This document shows, one piece after another, positions 25,561 to 35,356 of a DNA stretch of 64,000 nt; position 1 is the stretch's first letter; each line of letters starts with the position of its first letter. The stretch lies in contig VCAZ01000008.1 of the NCBI GenBank assembly GCA_005784505.1, positions 3,207,763-3,271,762 on the forward strand, read 5' to 3'. Under the pieces are notes generated by a model. The model ran no database searches, was not told the origin of the DNA, and saw nothing but the letters and a program-made list of their open reading frames with translations. The translations under genes were made by a program, and so were the position numbers. Origin of the DNA: Bagarius yarrelli (taxonomy: Eukaryota; Chordata; Actinopteri; Siluriformes; Sisoridae).

Positions 25561-25966
25561 CACATGAACGACGCCAGATGTTCGACCCCCCACGAAACCT
25601 TTCTCAGAGCAATCACTCTGATTTCTGTCCTTTTGTCTCCCGACAAAACCCCCAACCGTCTGTTCCTCCGAGCAGCAGCGTTTCACCACATTATTTAATC
25701 ATTTTACATTCTAAAAAAGAGGAAAAATAAAAAAGGAGAAATGGTTTTTAAAAAAAAGATTTTTATAAATGGTACCGGTGAGAAATAAATTATATCTACT
25801 ATTTGGTGGTGTGTTGGTATTCTAGATAAACGACCATTACAATTCATTTGCACACGTTGAGCACCCATACCTTTTGTCAGAAACGAATTTAATCTAAATA
25901 GTGAATAAAACCTTAAAGGGAAATGTCGACACAACACAGGACAACCTGGTCTTGTATAATATATAC

Positions 25967-26340
25967 TTTATTTGAAAACAAAAAACATTACAGTAACGAA
26001 AATTTCTTCCAGCCTTTGCTTTGCTTTATACTTATAAAATGCAGGGGTAATAGAATATTATTTGCTCAAACTGTCAGCTAAGGTTACTACACATTCGACT
26101 TGGTGTATCTTAATAAATACCAAATAAGACCTGGATCTAGAACAATAGTGACTTGTTTCCACAATAACTTACAGTTTTACGTCAAATCAGTAAAACAGCT
26201 AATAATCTGTATACATCGCTTTATGTATAATAAGAATTCGATCCATTATCCTTTGTAAAACTGGTTAATAGCAGCATGCTTTAAAGCAGTACCCCAACCT
26301 AAAACGCACACGTCCGCCATCTTCTCAAAACCCACCGCGC
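25967..26340 (-). ncRNA. Candidate small divergent transcription unit
   Basis: This minus-strand stretch looks like a minimal gene. It has a YY1-like AAGATGGCGG at 26,314-26,323 in CpG-rich DNA, then a 24-codon ORF, about 270 bases of AT-rich trailer, AATAAA at 25,967-25,972 and a GT-rich run beyond it (TTGTCCTGTGTTGTGTC). It is head to head with hnrnpa0 and ends before the dpf2 promoter. It could be a small-protein gene, a promoter upstream transcript of hnrnpa0, or chance. No homology was recognised. Confidence 0.35.
26246..26320 (-). CDS. 24-codon small ORF at a YY1-type start
   Basis: The ORF begins ATGGCGGACGTG (MADVCVLGWG…) and ends …QFYKG followed by TAA. Its start has the same ATGGCGG/YY1 architecture as neighbouring dpf2. 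No membrane segment or known motif is seen and I do not recognise the peptide. A 24-codon ORF is well within chance expectation, so its case rests on the promoter and poly(A) context, not on the protein sequence. Confidence 0.25.
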   Translation of the reverse strand: MADVCVLGWGTALKHAAINQFYKG

Positions 26341-26499
26341 GTTTTTCAAACCACTGGAATTATGGGATTTTATCAGATCCAATGCCTAATGATTTTTTAC
26401 TTATTTTTGAGAATATTTATATAACCGGTGTTGTTTTTTTAATTAGTGAATTTATAAATATTGTAGATTAAACATGCATATATTTGTTTAGAATATAAA

Positions 26500-26646
26500 T
26501 CTGTGAATGGATGCTGACAAAGAAGGGCGTTTGTGACGAATCTGTGACATCATCAACAGCTACTCCGCCCAGGAGACAGCCGCCATTTATTCCGCGCTAC
26601 CGACAGCCATTTTAGATCATCTGCTCGCGTACAGCAAGAAGAAATC
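26500..26646 (+). promoter_or_regulatory. hnrnpa0: hnrnpa0 promoter and 5' UTR
   Basis: CpG-containing DNA carries a CRE-like TGACATCA (26,545-26,552), a GC box-like CTCCGCCC near 26,563-26,570, and a YY1-like AGCCGCCATTT (26,578-26,588) just before the likely transcription start. No TATA box is seen at a suitable distance. The stretch 26,321-26,640 may serve both hnrnpa0 and the divergent unit to its left. Confidence 0.5.
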
Positions 26647-27573
26647 ATGGATCTGAAGAGTCAGCTTTGTAAGCTTTTTGTTGGCGGACTTAACGTCCAG
26701 ACCACCGACGAAGGCCTTCGCAAGCATTTTGAACAATATGGAAGTTTGACCGATTGCGTGGTGGTGCAAAACCAGCAGCTGAAACGTTCGCGCTGTTTTG
26801 GCTTTGTGACCTACTCCTCGCCCGAAGAAGCGGACGCCGCCATGTCTGCTAGGCCTCATGTGCTAGATGGCAACAACGTGGAGCTGAAAAGAGCTGTAGC
26901 TCGGGAAGACGCCGGTAAACCGGAAGCCCTCGCAAAGGTCAAGAAAATCTTTGTTGGGGGTCTTAAAGATGATATCGAAGATCAGCATCTCGTCGACTGC
27001 TTTTCGCAGTTTGGTGCCGTCGAGAAAGCTGAGGTGATCACAGACAAAGAGACCGGCAAGAAGCGTGGCTTCGGCTTCGTGTACTTCGAGGACAACGACT
27101 CGGCCGACAAAGCTGTTGTGCTCAAGTTTCACAACATTAACGGCCACAAAGTGGAGGTGAAGAAAGCCCTGACCAAACAGGAGATGCAGAGCGCTGGGGG
27201 TCGTGGCGGTGGCAGCCGGGGAGGACGAGGAGGACGCGGCATGGGAAGACCACAAAATGGCTACGGCGGCGGAAGAGGCGGTGGCTATGGAGGCAACTAT
27301 GGTGGCGGGTACGGGGGAGGAAACGATGGCGGCTATGGCGGTGGCTACGGAGGTGGCTATGGCGGCGGATATGGGGGTGGCTATGGAGATCAAATGGGAG
27401 GCTACGGCGGTGGCAACGGCTACAATGACTTTGGCAGCGGCTACGGCCAGCAGGCCTCTGGTTACGGCCCCATGAAAGGTAATTACTCGGGCAGAAACAG
27501 CGCTCCTTACTCCCGAGGTGGCGGCGGTAGTGGTGGTTACGGAGGCAGGGGGGGTTACGGAGGCCCTTATTAA
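26647..27573 (+). CDS. hnrnpa0: Heterogeneous nuclear ribonucleoprotein A0 (intronless)
   Basis: A single open frame of 308 codons encodes a nuclear RNA-binding protein of the hnRNP A/B family that binds AU-rich mRNA elements. RRM1 has RNP2 KLFVGGLN (residues 9-16) and RNP1 RCFGFVTY (49-56). RRM2 has RNP2 KIFVGGLK (100-107) and RNP1 RGFGFVYF (140-147). Residues from about 183 on are Gly-rich with RGG boxes and GGY repeats. A C-terminal M9-like nuclear shuttling signal is visible (GPMKG at 274-278, PY at 287-288). Lack of introns is characteristic of HNRNPA0, as opposed to A1, A2B1 or A3. Residue 85 is Ala in LKRAVARED, where I recall human HNRNPA0 has Ser84, the MAPKAPK2 site. Zebrafish has two copies; which one this is cannot be decided here. 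The antisense ORFs across it are shadows of the GC-rich repeats. Confidence 0.95.
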   Translation: MDLKSQLCKLFVGGLNVQTTDEGLRKHFEQYGSLTDCVVVQNQQLKRSRCFGFVTYSSPEEADAAMSARPHVLDGNNVELKRAVAREDAGKPEALAKVKKIFVGGLKDDIEDQHLVDCFSQFGAVEKAEVITDKETGKKRGFGFVYFEDNDSADKAVVLKFHNINGHKVEVKKALTKQEMQSAGGRGGGSRGGRGGRGMGRPQNGYGGGRGGGYGGNYGGGYGGGNDGGYGGGYGGGYGGGYGGGYGDQMGGYGGGNGYNDFGSGYGQQASGYGPMKGNYSGRNSAPYSRGGGGSGGYGGRGGYGGPY

Positions 27574-28361
27574 AAGCAGGTTTTAACCATAAATCATCCA
27601 CCCCAGGACTCGAGTGAATTTAGCACATCCATATACAAGAATCTCAGATTTAATCCAGACTAGAAAAATGTTTAGGGGTAACGGCGACATTTACTATAAG
27701 CGATCAAGTTCCAAACCTCCATCTTATTCTCCTCCTAAAGGTACTAGGCGGAATTTCAGCAAGACATAGGACTCTTACTCCGGATCCTTACTTTAGGACT
27801 CTATGGTGGCAGAGATCAGGTTTTCTGTCGTAAAAACCTATATTTTTATTTTATTTTTTAATGAAAAAATGTCTTGAATTAAGTTAAGACTAGAACACTT
27901 GCTTTGTTAGCTTAGGCATGTGTTTTGTTTTTGTTTTCTTTTAGACTGTATTGTATGTTTTTTACTACTTTAAGTGTTAAGTATGGGACTTTTTTTCTTT
28001 TTAATCAACTAGCCTTGTTAATTTTCGTGAACTCGATCGACTTTTAACTAGGCTTGCTGATCACTAGCAGGTTGGGCGCGACTCCCGCCTGAGAAGTCAC
28101 GTGTTCTTATGGCCGCTCACCGCACACAGACGCGCAGCTTCCAATTAACACCATGTTAACTAGTTGAGTGGTTATAAACATTTGTCCTAGATGTTAACAG
28201 TGAACTTGTTTTATAGGCTTGGTCTCGGCTATCCCTGCTCCAGTTAAATCAATTTAGACGGCTTTCTTTAAATGTCATTGTATTACTGCTTAAAAGCTAT
28301 TGCCCTATTAAATATTGTTTATTTCAGTTCGAAGCACGCTGTATGTATTTCTATGAATAAA
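27574..28361 (+). terminator. hnrnpa0: hnrnpa0 3' UTR with poly(A) signal
   Basis: About 780 bases follow the stop, with T-rich stretches, and end at AATAAA (28,356-28,361). A donor-like AAGCAG|GTTTTA sits 6 bases past the stop and another, AAAG|GTACTA, near 27,740. Either could feed an alternative 3' UTR (see 29,443-29,979). Confidence 0.6.
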
Positions 28362-29442
28362 AAGTTCTTACTCTATTAGCCATTGTCTTTCACTAGCTGA
28401 GCCTTTATTAGTTGGTAGACCAAACAAGCGAGTAGCTCGATTTTTCAATAGTGCCTTCACTACATGGTCATAAACCCGGTTTCTATACACCTGGACCATA
28501 TCTACACAGATAAATGGGGATTGTAAAATCTCCCCATCACTTAAATAAGGATATGTTGTCTTACTGTAAAATATGTTTAGAGCTTTGTTCCAGTACTTTT
28601 AGTCATCATATAAGGCGGATCTATACCTTAGCTGTGTCTACCACTACTACTACAACACTGGATTCTCCAGAGGTACGCCAGAGCTGTAGAAACCCAGCTG
28701 AAAGCCCATAGGATATTCACACCAGGTTTCAGGTTTGTAGAAATACTTTATACATAAGACATCACATCGTATGGATCCACCTGGAATTACCTGCCCTCTT
28801 TAAACCGGCTATTTGTTAGTCGATGGTGCATGCATGCAATTTAACTTGCACCACTTCCTTAGTTCCGAAGTATATCATTTGTATGACGCGTTGGTAATTA
28901 GAATATTGTTTGGTTCTGTGTGTGTGAAGCTGTGGTTATATTCGTCTCTAGTTTGTCTTGATCCAACATTTTAGGCAATTTTCAATTTAAGACCATACCG
29001 GAGTGTGGGGCTTAGTTCCTGTTTACTTGATGCATTAGTTCCAGATATTAATGACACCAAATACAAGGAGAACAGCATTATTAAGCAAGGTTTGTGCCTT
29101 CAGTTATTTACCTTACATCTTATCAATTCCCCTTCCCTCATCATCTCGGTGTTATGCTTGTGTGTGTCCCTATACATCTATGGTACTCTGTGAGGACTTG
29201 GATATTTCTTGCACTTTAGCTTAAATTATTTAACAAGTCCTGGTCTGGCCTGTTGAAGTGTGTGGGTGAACAAGAATCTTTGCTTGCATTATACCTCCCA
29301 TGACTTAATGGCAGTTATAATGCCCTGAAGGGATGGTGATTCATCAGTAAATGGATTGCGCAGGTTATTTGGCCTGTTTTTAAAGAAGCTACTCCCATTG
29401 AGCAATGTAATAACATCTTTGTGTTTTTCCTCACTTCTGCAG

Positions 29443-29979
29443 AAAGGACAAAACTGATGGAGTTTGATAATTCCTCAGTTTTGAGGCCAGCCGGTTGAAG
29501 CTTAGAGAGTGGATCCTGGAAAGCTTTCGAGTAAGTATGATGTATAGTAATTTTTATTTAATTAAAAGCTTTCAGGTAGTAACTATTCTGGACACCTTTT
29601 CTGTGTCTTCTCTAAATTGATTAGACCAATGTCCTCTTTCCCATCCGCTTTCTTTAAAACAGTGGTGATTTTTAAAAGGTGATTTCTTCCACCTGCAATC
29701 CAGATCCTACAGGAAAATGCAGCATTGGTGAGCTAACTGCTTACATTTGTCATTGATTTTGTGGACAATTAAATTCTACAGTTCTCCATCTTGGAAGGCA
29801 ACAAGAAACGATGGAGCTTTGCTTTTGTTTTTAAAGTGTTGAGACGTTTTCTTTAAATTAACAGGCCAAACCTGGCATGCTGTGGTACTGGATGTTGCCA
29901 TGGAATCGAAAGGAAGAACCTGTGGGCTGGTCCCATATCTGTGGTTTCTGTTTGAAAACCTAATAAAGAAATTAATAAA
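29443..29979 (+). ncRNA. Candidate non-coding exon chain downstream of hnrnpa0
   Basis: Three exon-like blocks have good splice borders: 29,443-29,530 (TTCTGCAG|AAAGG … TTTCGA|GTAAGT), 29,663-29,727 (TAAAACAG|TGGTG … GCATTG|GTGAGC) and 29,865 to poly(A) signals AATAAA at 29,962-29,967 and 29,974-29,979, followed by a GT-rich run. The first block has stops in all three frames, so it is not coding. The chain may be an alternative spliced 3' UTR of hnrnpa0, which would expose transcripts to nonsense-mediated decay, or a separate lncRNA. No first exon for it was found. Confidence 0.4.
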
Positions 29980-30554
29980 ATTTGAAGTGTTGTTTTTTTT
30001 CCCTCCTCTTCTTGGGAATTCCAGATTTTTGCTCAATGACCTTATAAACAAGGTCAGACAATATTAATGACTATGTAGCCACCTACATTTTTAACCGCAA
30101 ATGCTTGTTAATTTTACCACTTTGAAAAGACGTTTGCTTTGTCACTGTGCTGGAGGTAGCCATTAGAAGGTTCAATTATGACCATGAGGGGATGCATGCG
30201 TCATTCCATCAGTGACTGGTATTAAGGGACCAAAAAGTTTAAAAAAACCCCCACCATTCTGGAGTCTTGATAATTTATCAGGACACCAGCAGGTGTTTTA
30301 ATATTTTAAACTAGCCCATCTGGCATCATGTAAAATGACTGCTTATGATGCAGCTCTAATGAGTGATGTAGCGTTAAGCAACAGGTTTAACTTTGAACTT
30401 AGTTATTTCGATTCATACACAAACGAGTAGGTTTGCAATTGTTTTATAAAGACACTTATAACAATCACTAAGACAAGCATGACCACGTTTATTCACTCAG
30501 TATGTGATCCAGTTTGGATTTTTTTTTATTTATTTAGACTGAACAATTACATAC

Positions 30555-30775
30555 TTTGCAGTTCTATTATTTGGCAGACACCCTAATCCAAAGCAACTTG
30601 CATTTATCTCATTTTTTTCAAACTCCAAATGAGCCATGGGAGATTAAGGGCATTAGTGGTGCTGGAAACAACCCTTGATTTTCTTAGCAGTGATCGAAAC
30701 AGTGCTGGAGGCCATGATCTTCGTATCAGCAGTGATGGAAACTAAACCCATGATTTAACACGTTAACCACTGATA
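30555..30775 (-). repeat. tRNA-derived SINE, old copy with internal duplication
   Basis: The tail (TTATTTGGCAGACACCCTAATCC) and body remnant are followed by two successive head-like blocks (GGTGCTGGAAACAACCC and GTGATGGAAACTAAACCC), suggesting a partial internal duplication or two adjacent insertions. Confidence 0.5.
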
Positions 30776-31329
30776 ATCTACACATGGAGTAAAGCCTTTC
30801 CAAGCGTTTTTTTGTCAATATTTTGGCCTACAGGAGGAGTCTGCAATGGGCGGCTCTTTCATCCTAGAGCTGTGGCTCGCTGTGGCTTCGGAAAAAAATA
30901 AATTAAATGTACAATTCTGTGAAAATAAAGGTGACGTCATATATTCCTGATAAAGAGACGCTGTGCGATGAGGTTCAAGAGCAAAAATCCCATTAACCAA
31001 TAAATATTTGGCTATTATTTTAATATTTAAAAAAAATATTTATAAATATTTTACATTGCTCAGTGGATTAGTTTTTTTTTATATTTAGGTTAGCGGCTGA
31101 CTGCGCGCGCCGAACTAAATTTTGGTTTAAAAATACGAAAAATAATTAATTTTTTAAGATTAAAAAATTAAAGTTAAAATCATCTTTTGTTGCATTCCAG
31201 ACATAAAAAAATGTCATTTTCGCTGTAGTTCATTGACTTAAAGGCAACACAATTATATTTATACATAGTATAATAGATAAATAAAAAAACAAACGATATA
31301 TGCAGTGTATTCATTATTTGAGATGAAGA

Positions 31330-33180
31330 TCTTTGTGGTTCCGGATGTTATAGTAATAATAAGAAACTTTCTAGTAATAATGAGAACCTTTTAGTAATAA
31401 TAAAAAACATTCTAGTAATAATGAGCATGTATCTTTAAAAAAAATGAGAAACTTTTAGTAATAAGAAACATTCTAGTAATAATGAGAACCTCTCAAATAG
31501 AGAGAACTTTTAAATTTTTAGTATTTAGTAATAAGAAACGAATCATATGAACTTTAGAGAGAAACTTTAATAATAAGAAACTTTCTAGTAATAATTGAGA
31601 AACTTTGTAAATTGGAAATATATTAAAAATAATGAGAACTTTCCTAGTAATAATGAGAACCTATCTTAAATAATGAGAAACGTTTAGTAGTTTATAATGA
31701 GAAACATTCTAGTAATAATGAGAACCTATATTAAACCTATCTTAAAAATAGAGAGAAATTTTTAGTAATAATAAGAAAAACCTATCTTAAATAAAGTAAA
31801 TGAGAAATCTTTAAAAATAGAAAACTTTCTAGTATAATGAGAACCTATCTTAAAATAGAGAGAAACTTTTAGTAATAATAAGAAACTTTCTAGTAATAAT
31901 GAGAACCTATCTTAAAATAGAGAGAAACTTTTAGTAATAAGAAACTTTCTAGTAATAATTAATGAGAAACTATCTTAAAATAATGAGAACCTTTTATAGA
32001 AACTTTCTAATAATGAGAACCTATCTCAAAATAGAGATAAAACTTTTTAGTAATAATAAGAAACTTTCTAGTAATATTGAGAACCTATCTTAAAATAATG
32101 AGAAACGTTTAGTTATAATGAGAAACTTTCTAGTAAAAATGAGAACCTATCTTAAAATAATGAAAATCTTCTAGTAATTCAGAATGAGAACCGAGTCTCA
32201 AAATAGAGAGAATTTTTAGTAATATAGAAACCTTCTAGTAATAATGAGAACCTATCTCAAAATAGAGAACCTTTTAATAAGTAATATAAAAAACTTTCTA
32301 GTAATAATAAAAAACTAGTAATAATGAGCATGTATCTTAAAAAAATTGAGAGAAACTTTTAGTAATAAGAAACTTTCTAGTAATAATGAGAACCTCTTCA
32401 AAATCTCAAAATAGAGAGAAACTTTTTAGTAATAAGAAACTTTCTAGTAATAATGAGAACCTTTTAAATATGAGAACTTTTAAGAGAACCTATATCTGAA
32501 CGAGAATAGAAACCTTTCTAGTTATAAAATGAGAACCTATCTTAAAAATAATGAGAAACCTTTAGTTAATAAGTAGTATAATGAGAAACCTATCTCAAAA
32601 TAGAGAGAAATTTTTAATATAATAAGAAAAACTTTCTAGTAATAATGAGAACTGAGAACCTATCTTAAAATAATGAGAAAAACTTTTTAGTTATAATGAG
32701 AAACATTTCTAGTAATAATGAGAACCTATCTTAAAAGAATAATTTAGAAGAAACTTTCTAGTAAATGAGAACCTATCTCAAATAGAGAGAAATTTTTAGT
32801 AATAATAGAAACTTTCTAGTAATAATGAGAACCTATCTCAAAATAGAGAGAAACTTTTAGTAATAATAAGAAACTTTCTAGTAATAATGAGAACCTATCT
32901 TAAAATAGAGATAAACTTTTAGTAATAAATAAGAACTTTCTAGTAATATTTTCGCTGTATGAGAACCTATCTTAAAATAGAGAGAAACTTTGTAATTATG
33001 AATAATACGCATCTTTTAGTAATTATGATATTAAATATTCAGATTTAAAATGCGGAGAACCTGCTTTGTATTGAATATTTATTAACCTATCTTAATAATG
33101 CACTGATCCTATTATAATGATAACTTATTAAAATAATGAGAAACTTTCTAGGAGACCTATCTCAAAAGAGAAAATTTTAG
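31330..33180. repeat. Degenerate AT-rich tandem array, about 31/62-bp units
   Basis: About 1.85 kb is built almost entirely from two alternating half-units: GAAACTTTCTAGTAATAATG with AGAACCTATCTTAAAATAGAG, and AGAGAAACTTTTAGTAATAAT with AAG. Some 30 copies are recognisable, with many indels and truncations. Beyond the array, near 33,190-33,300, a 24-bp motif (GTGTGTACGCACGGTAACAG core) occurs twice. No coding potential. Confidence 0.85.
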
Positions 33181-33619
33181 AACTGTAATTTATAAAGGTA
33201 ACAGGTGTGTGTACGCACGGTAACAGTAATAATGTGTTTGTAATAAGTACCTATCTTAAAATATGCACGGTAACAGTTTCGGTAACCTGTGTGTACGCAC
33301 GGTTTTTATTGATTATAATATGAGAACCTTTTTTTTTTAGTAATCATGACGAGCGCTTAAATTGCCTCTCGGCCGCACGAATAGTTTTAATACGGATCAG
33401 TTTTATAAAGGAGACTCCTCATGTTTGTAGCTGTTGCTGAATGAAAGATGTAACATCAGCTTTATCAGTTGGGGTGTGATTTCTAATGTTGTTTTCGTCT
33501 AACATTTTTTAAGAGTAAGAATTTCAGGATTTGTTAGTCCCTGTCTGAAATACTGCTCTATTGCTCCATCTAGGCGCACATCAGCGACACAGACTGGCGC
33601 ATAGTCAGTATAGCGGTAT

Positions 33620-33830
33620 GGGATGCCTAATCATTACAAAGTTTCTTATTGTTATGACATGTTAAATTATAATTATAAGAAATTAAGCCATCATTACAAA
33701 AAAACCCGTCTCATTATTACGAGGAAGTTTCTGATTATCACGAGAAATTAAACCGTTTTATGAGAAACTATTTCATTATTAGAAGAAATTATCTTATTAA
33801 TAAGACTTACAGAGTCATATGTTTTTCTTA
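33620..33830. repeat. Inverted remnants of the 31-kb satellite unit
   Basis: Blocks such as TCTCATTATTACGAGGAAGT followed by TTCTGATTATCACGAG are the reverse complement of the array half-unit (CTTTCT[A/C]GTAATAATGAGA). They lie in opposite orientation to the main array about 450 bp to the left. Confidence 0.6.
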
Positions 33831-34009
33831 ACTGTGGCGGAAACGGGTTTCCAAAGAAACTGGCGTACTTTATACACAGGTGCAGTAAAAAAAAATCATT
33901 CAGTTTACAATCCTGCTATTTTTAACAAAGCCTGGATCACGTTAGTGTGTTACCTGGCAACGGATGTCCTGACGCTGATTGGATGACGCTGACCATGAGC
34001 TCATCATGA

Positions 34010-34407
34010 GAGACAGGAAGAGAGTGAGGGTAATAGAGAGAGAGTGAGAGGAGAAGGGAGAGAGTGAGAGAGTGAGAGGAGAAGGGAGAAAGAGAGATGG
34101 TAAGAAAGAGTGAGAGAGAGAGAAAGGTAGTGAGAGAATATGAGTGAGGGTAGAGAGAGTGAGAAGAGGAGAGAAAGAGAGGGTAAGAAAGAGTGAGAGT
34201 AATATAGAGAGAGAGGGTAAGAGAGAGTGAGAGGAGAAGGGAGAGAAAGAGAGGGTAAGAAAGAGAGTGAGAGTAATAGAGAGAGAGAGTGAGGAGAAGG
34301 GAGAGAGAGATGGTAAGAAAGAGAGAGAGGACTGAGAGAGAGAGTGAGGCAGAGAAAGAGAAAAAGAGAGAAAAAAGAGAGAAAAGGAGAAAGCGAGAGG
34401 AAGAGGG

Positions 34408-34454
<47 letters not shown>

Positions 34455-34456
34455 CT

Positions 34457-34514
<58 letters not shown>

Positions 34515-34594
34515 AGGGAGGGGAGAGAGAGTGAGGAAGAGTGTGAGAGAGGGTGTGAGGAAGAGAAAGAGAGAGGAGAGAGAGAAGAGAGAGA

Positions 34595-34634
<40 letters not shown>

Positions 34635-34635
34635 C
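34010..34635. repeat. Long GA-rich tract with central (TA)n
   Basis: More than 600 bp of almost uninterrupted purine on the plus strand (GAGA, GAGTGAGAG, GGTAAGAAAGAG blocks) surrounds a 44-bp TA run at 34,411-34,453 and a short CG/CA run at the right end. The long Ser/Leu-rich reading frame on the minus strand is a repeat artefact. Confidence 0.95.
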
Positions 34636-34913
34636 GCGCGCACACAGACTTGACTTTCAGCATGTGAACAGTATTTGGCAGCTTCACTACAGCACCAGCA
34701 AATTAACCCACAGCTAACTGTACTGCGGTAACGGTAACGGTAATTGTAACTGCAACTGTAACTCTGGCTGTGATAATTGATCATCACCGGTCGTAGCGAA
34801 ACGGAAAGCGGGAAAACTAAACGGTTATGAGCCGCAGCCGGTTTAGCCGGAGAGCTAACTCGCTTTAGCAAGTCTGCCACGGTTAGCCACAACGCTAGTG
34901 TTTTCCGGAAATA

Positions 34914-35280
34914 ATGGAGTTTGTCGGGTGAGTGCTTACGTTTGACTCGGGCTTCAGGACTTAAATATGTAGTATTAAAAAAACAAACAAGCAAAAATAA
35001 CCACACAAGCCATTGATTGCCTACAAATAAGATTACAGAACCCGCACGGTTAGCTAATGTAGCTAGTGGTTCTTAAGGTAGAGTCCAAGTTAACATTTAC
35101 AGACAGGTTTTAACTTCAGTGTCAGCGTAACACAACTGTCTATATCTACATAATACAAACAAACCGAACATTATGGTCATTTTAATGCATAACGAGATAC
35201 AAAAGAAAGAAAATTGCATTAAATTCAGTTAGGTGTACTGAAGTGTTTAATAACAGACCAGAGAAGCCATGCACCCCACA

Positions 35281-35356
<76 letters not shown>

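Noticed and set aside
26299..26320. Small-ORF start used as an alternative first exon of dpf2
   Set aside because: Using GTTTTAG|GTTGGG as donor leaves phase 1, whereas dpf2 exon 2 needs phase 2; the frame would break.
26863..27601. Antisense ORFs of 176 and 154 codons over hnrnpa0
   Set aside because: They arise from the GC-rich Gly-repeat codons of hnrnpa0 on the opposite strand and have no recognisable protein character.
27668..27769. 33-codon ORF in the hnrnpa0 3' UTR (MFRGNGDIYYKRSS…)
   Set aside because: Looks like chance Ser/Lys-rich sequence just after the stop; no initiation context and no independent promoter.
31330..33180. CRISPR-like array
   Set aside because: Units are degenerate, abut without unique spacers, and the genome is a vertebrate; it is a satellite.
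34004..34687. 227-codon Ser/Leu-rich minus-strand ORF
   Set aside because: It is the translation of the GA tract; any frame of (GA)n/(CT)n stays open. No start context, no family.
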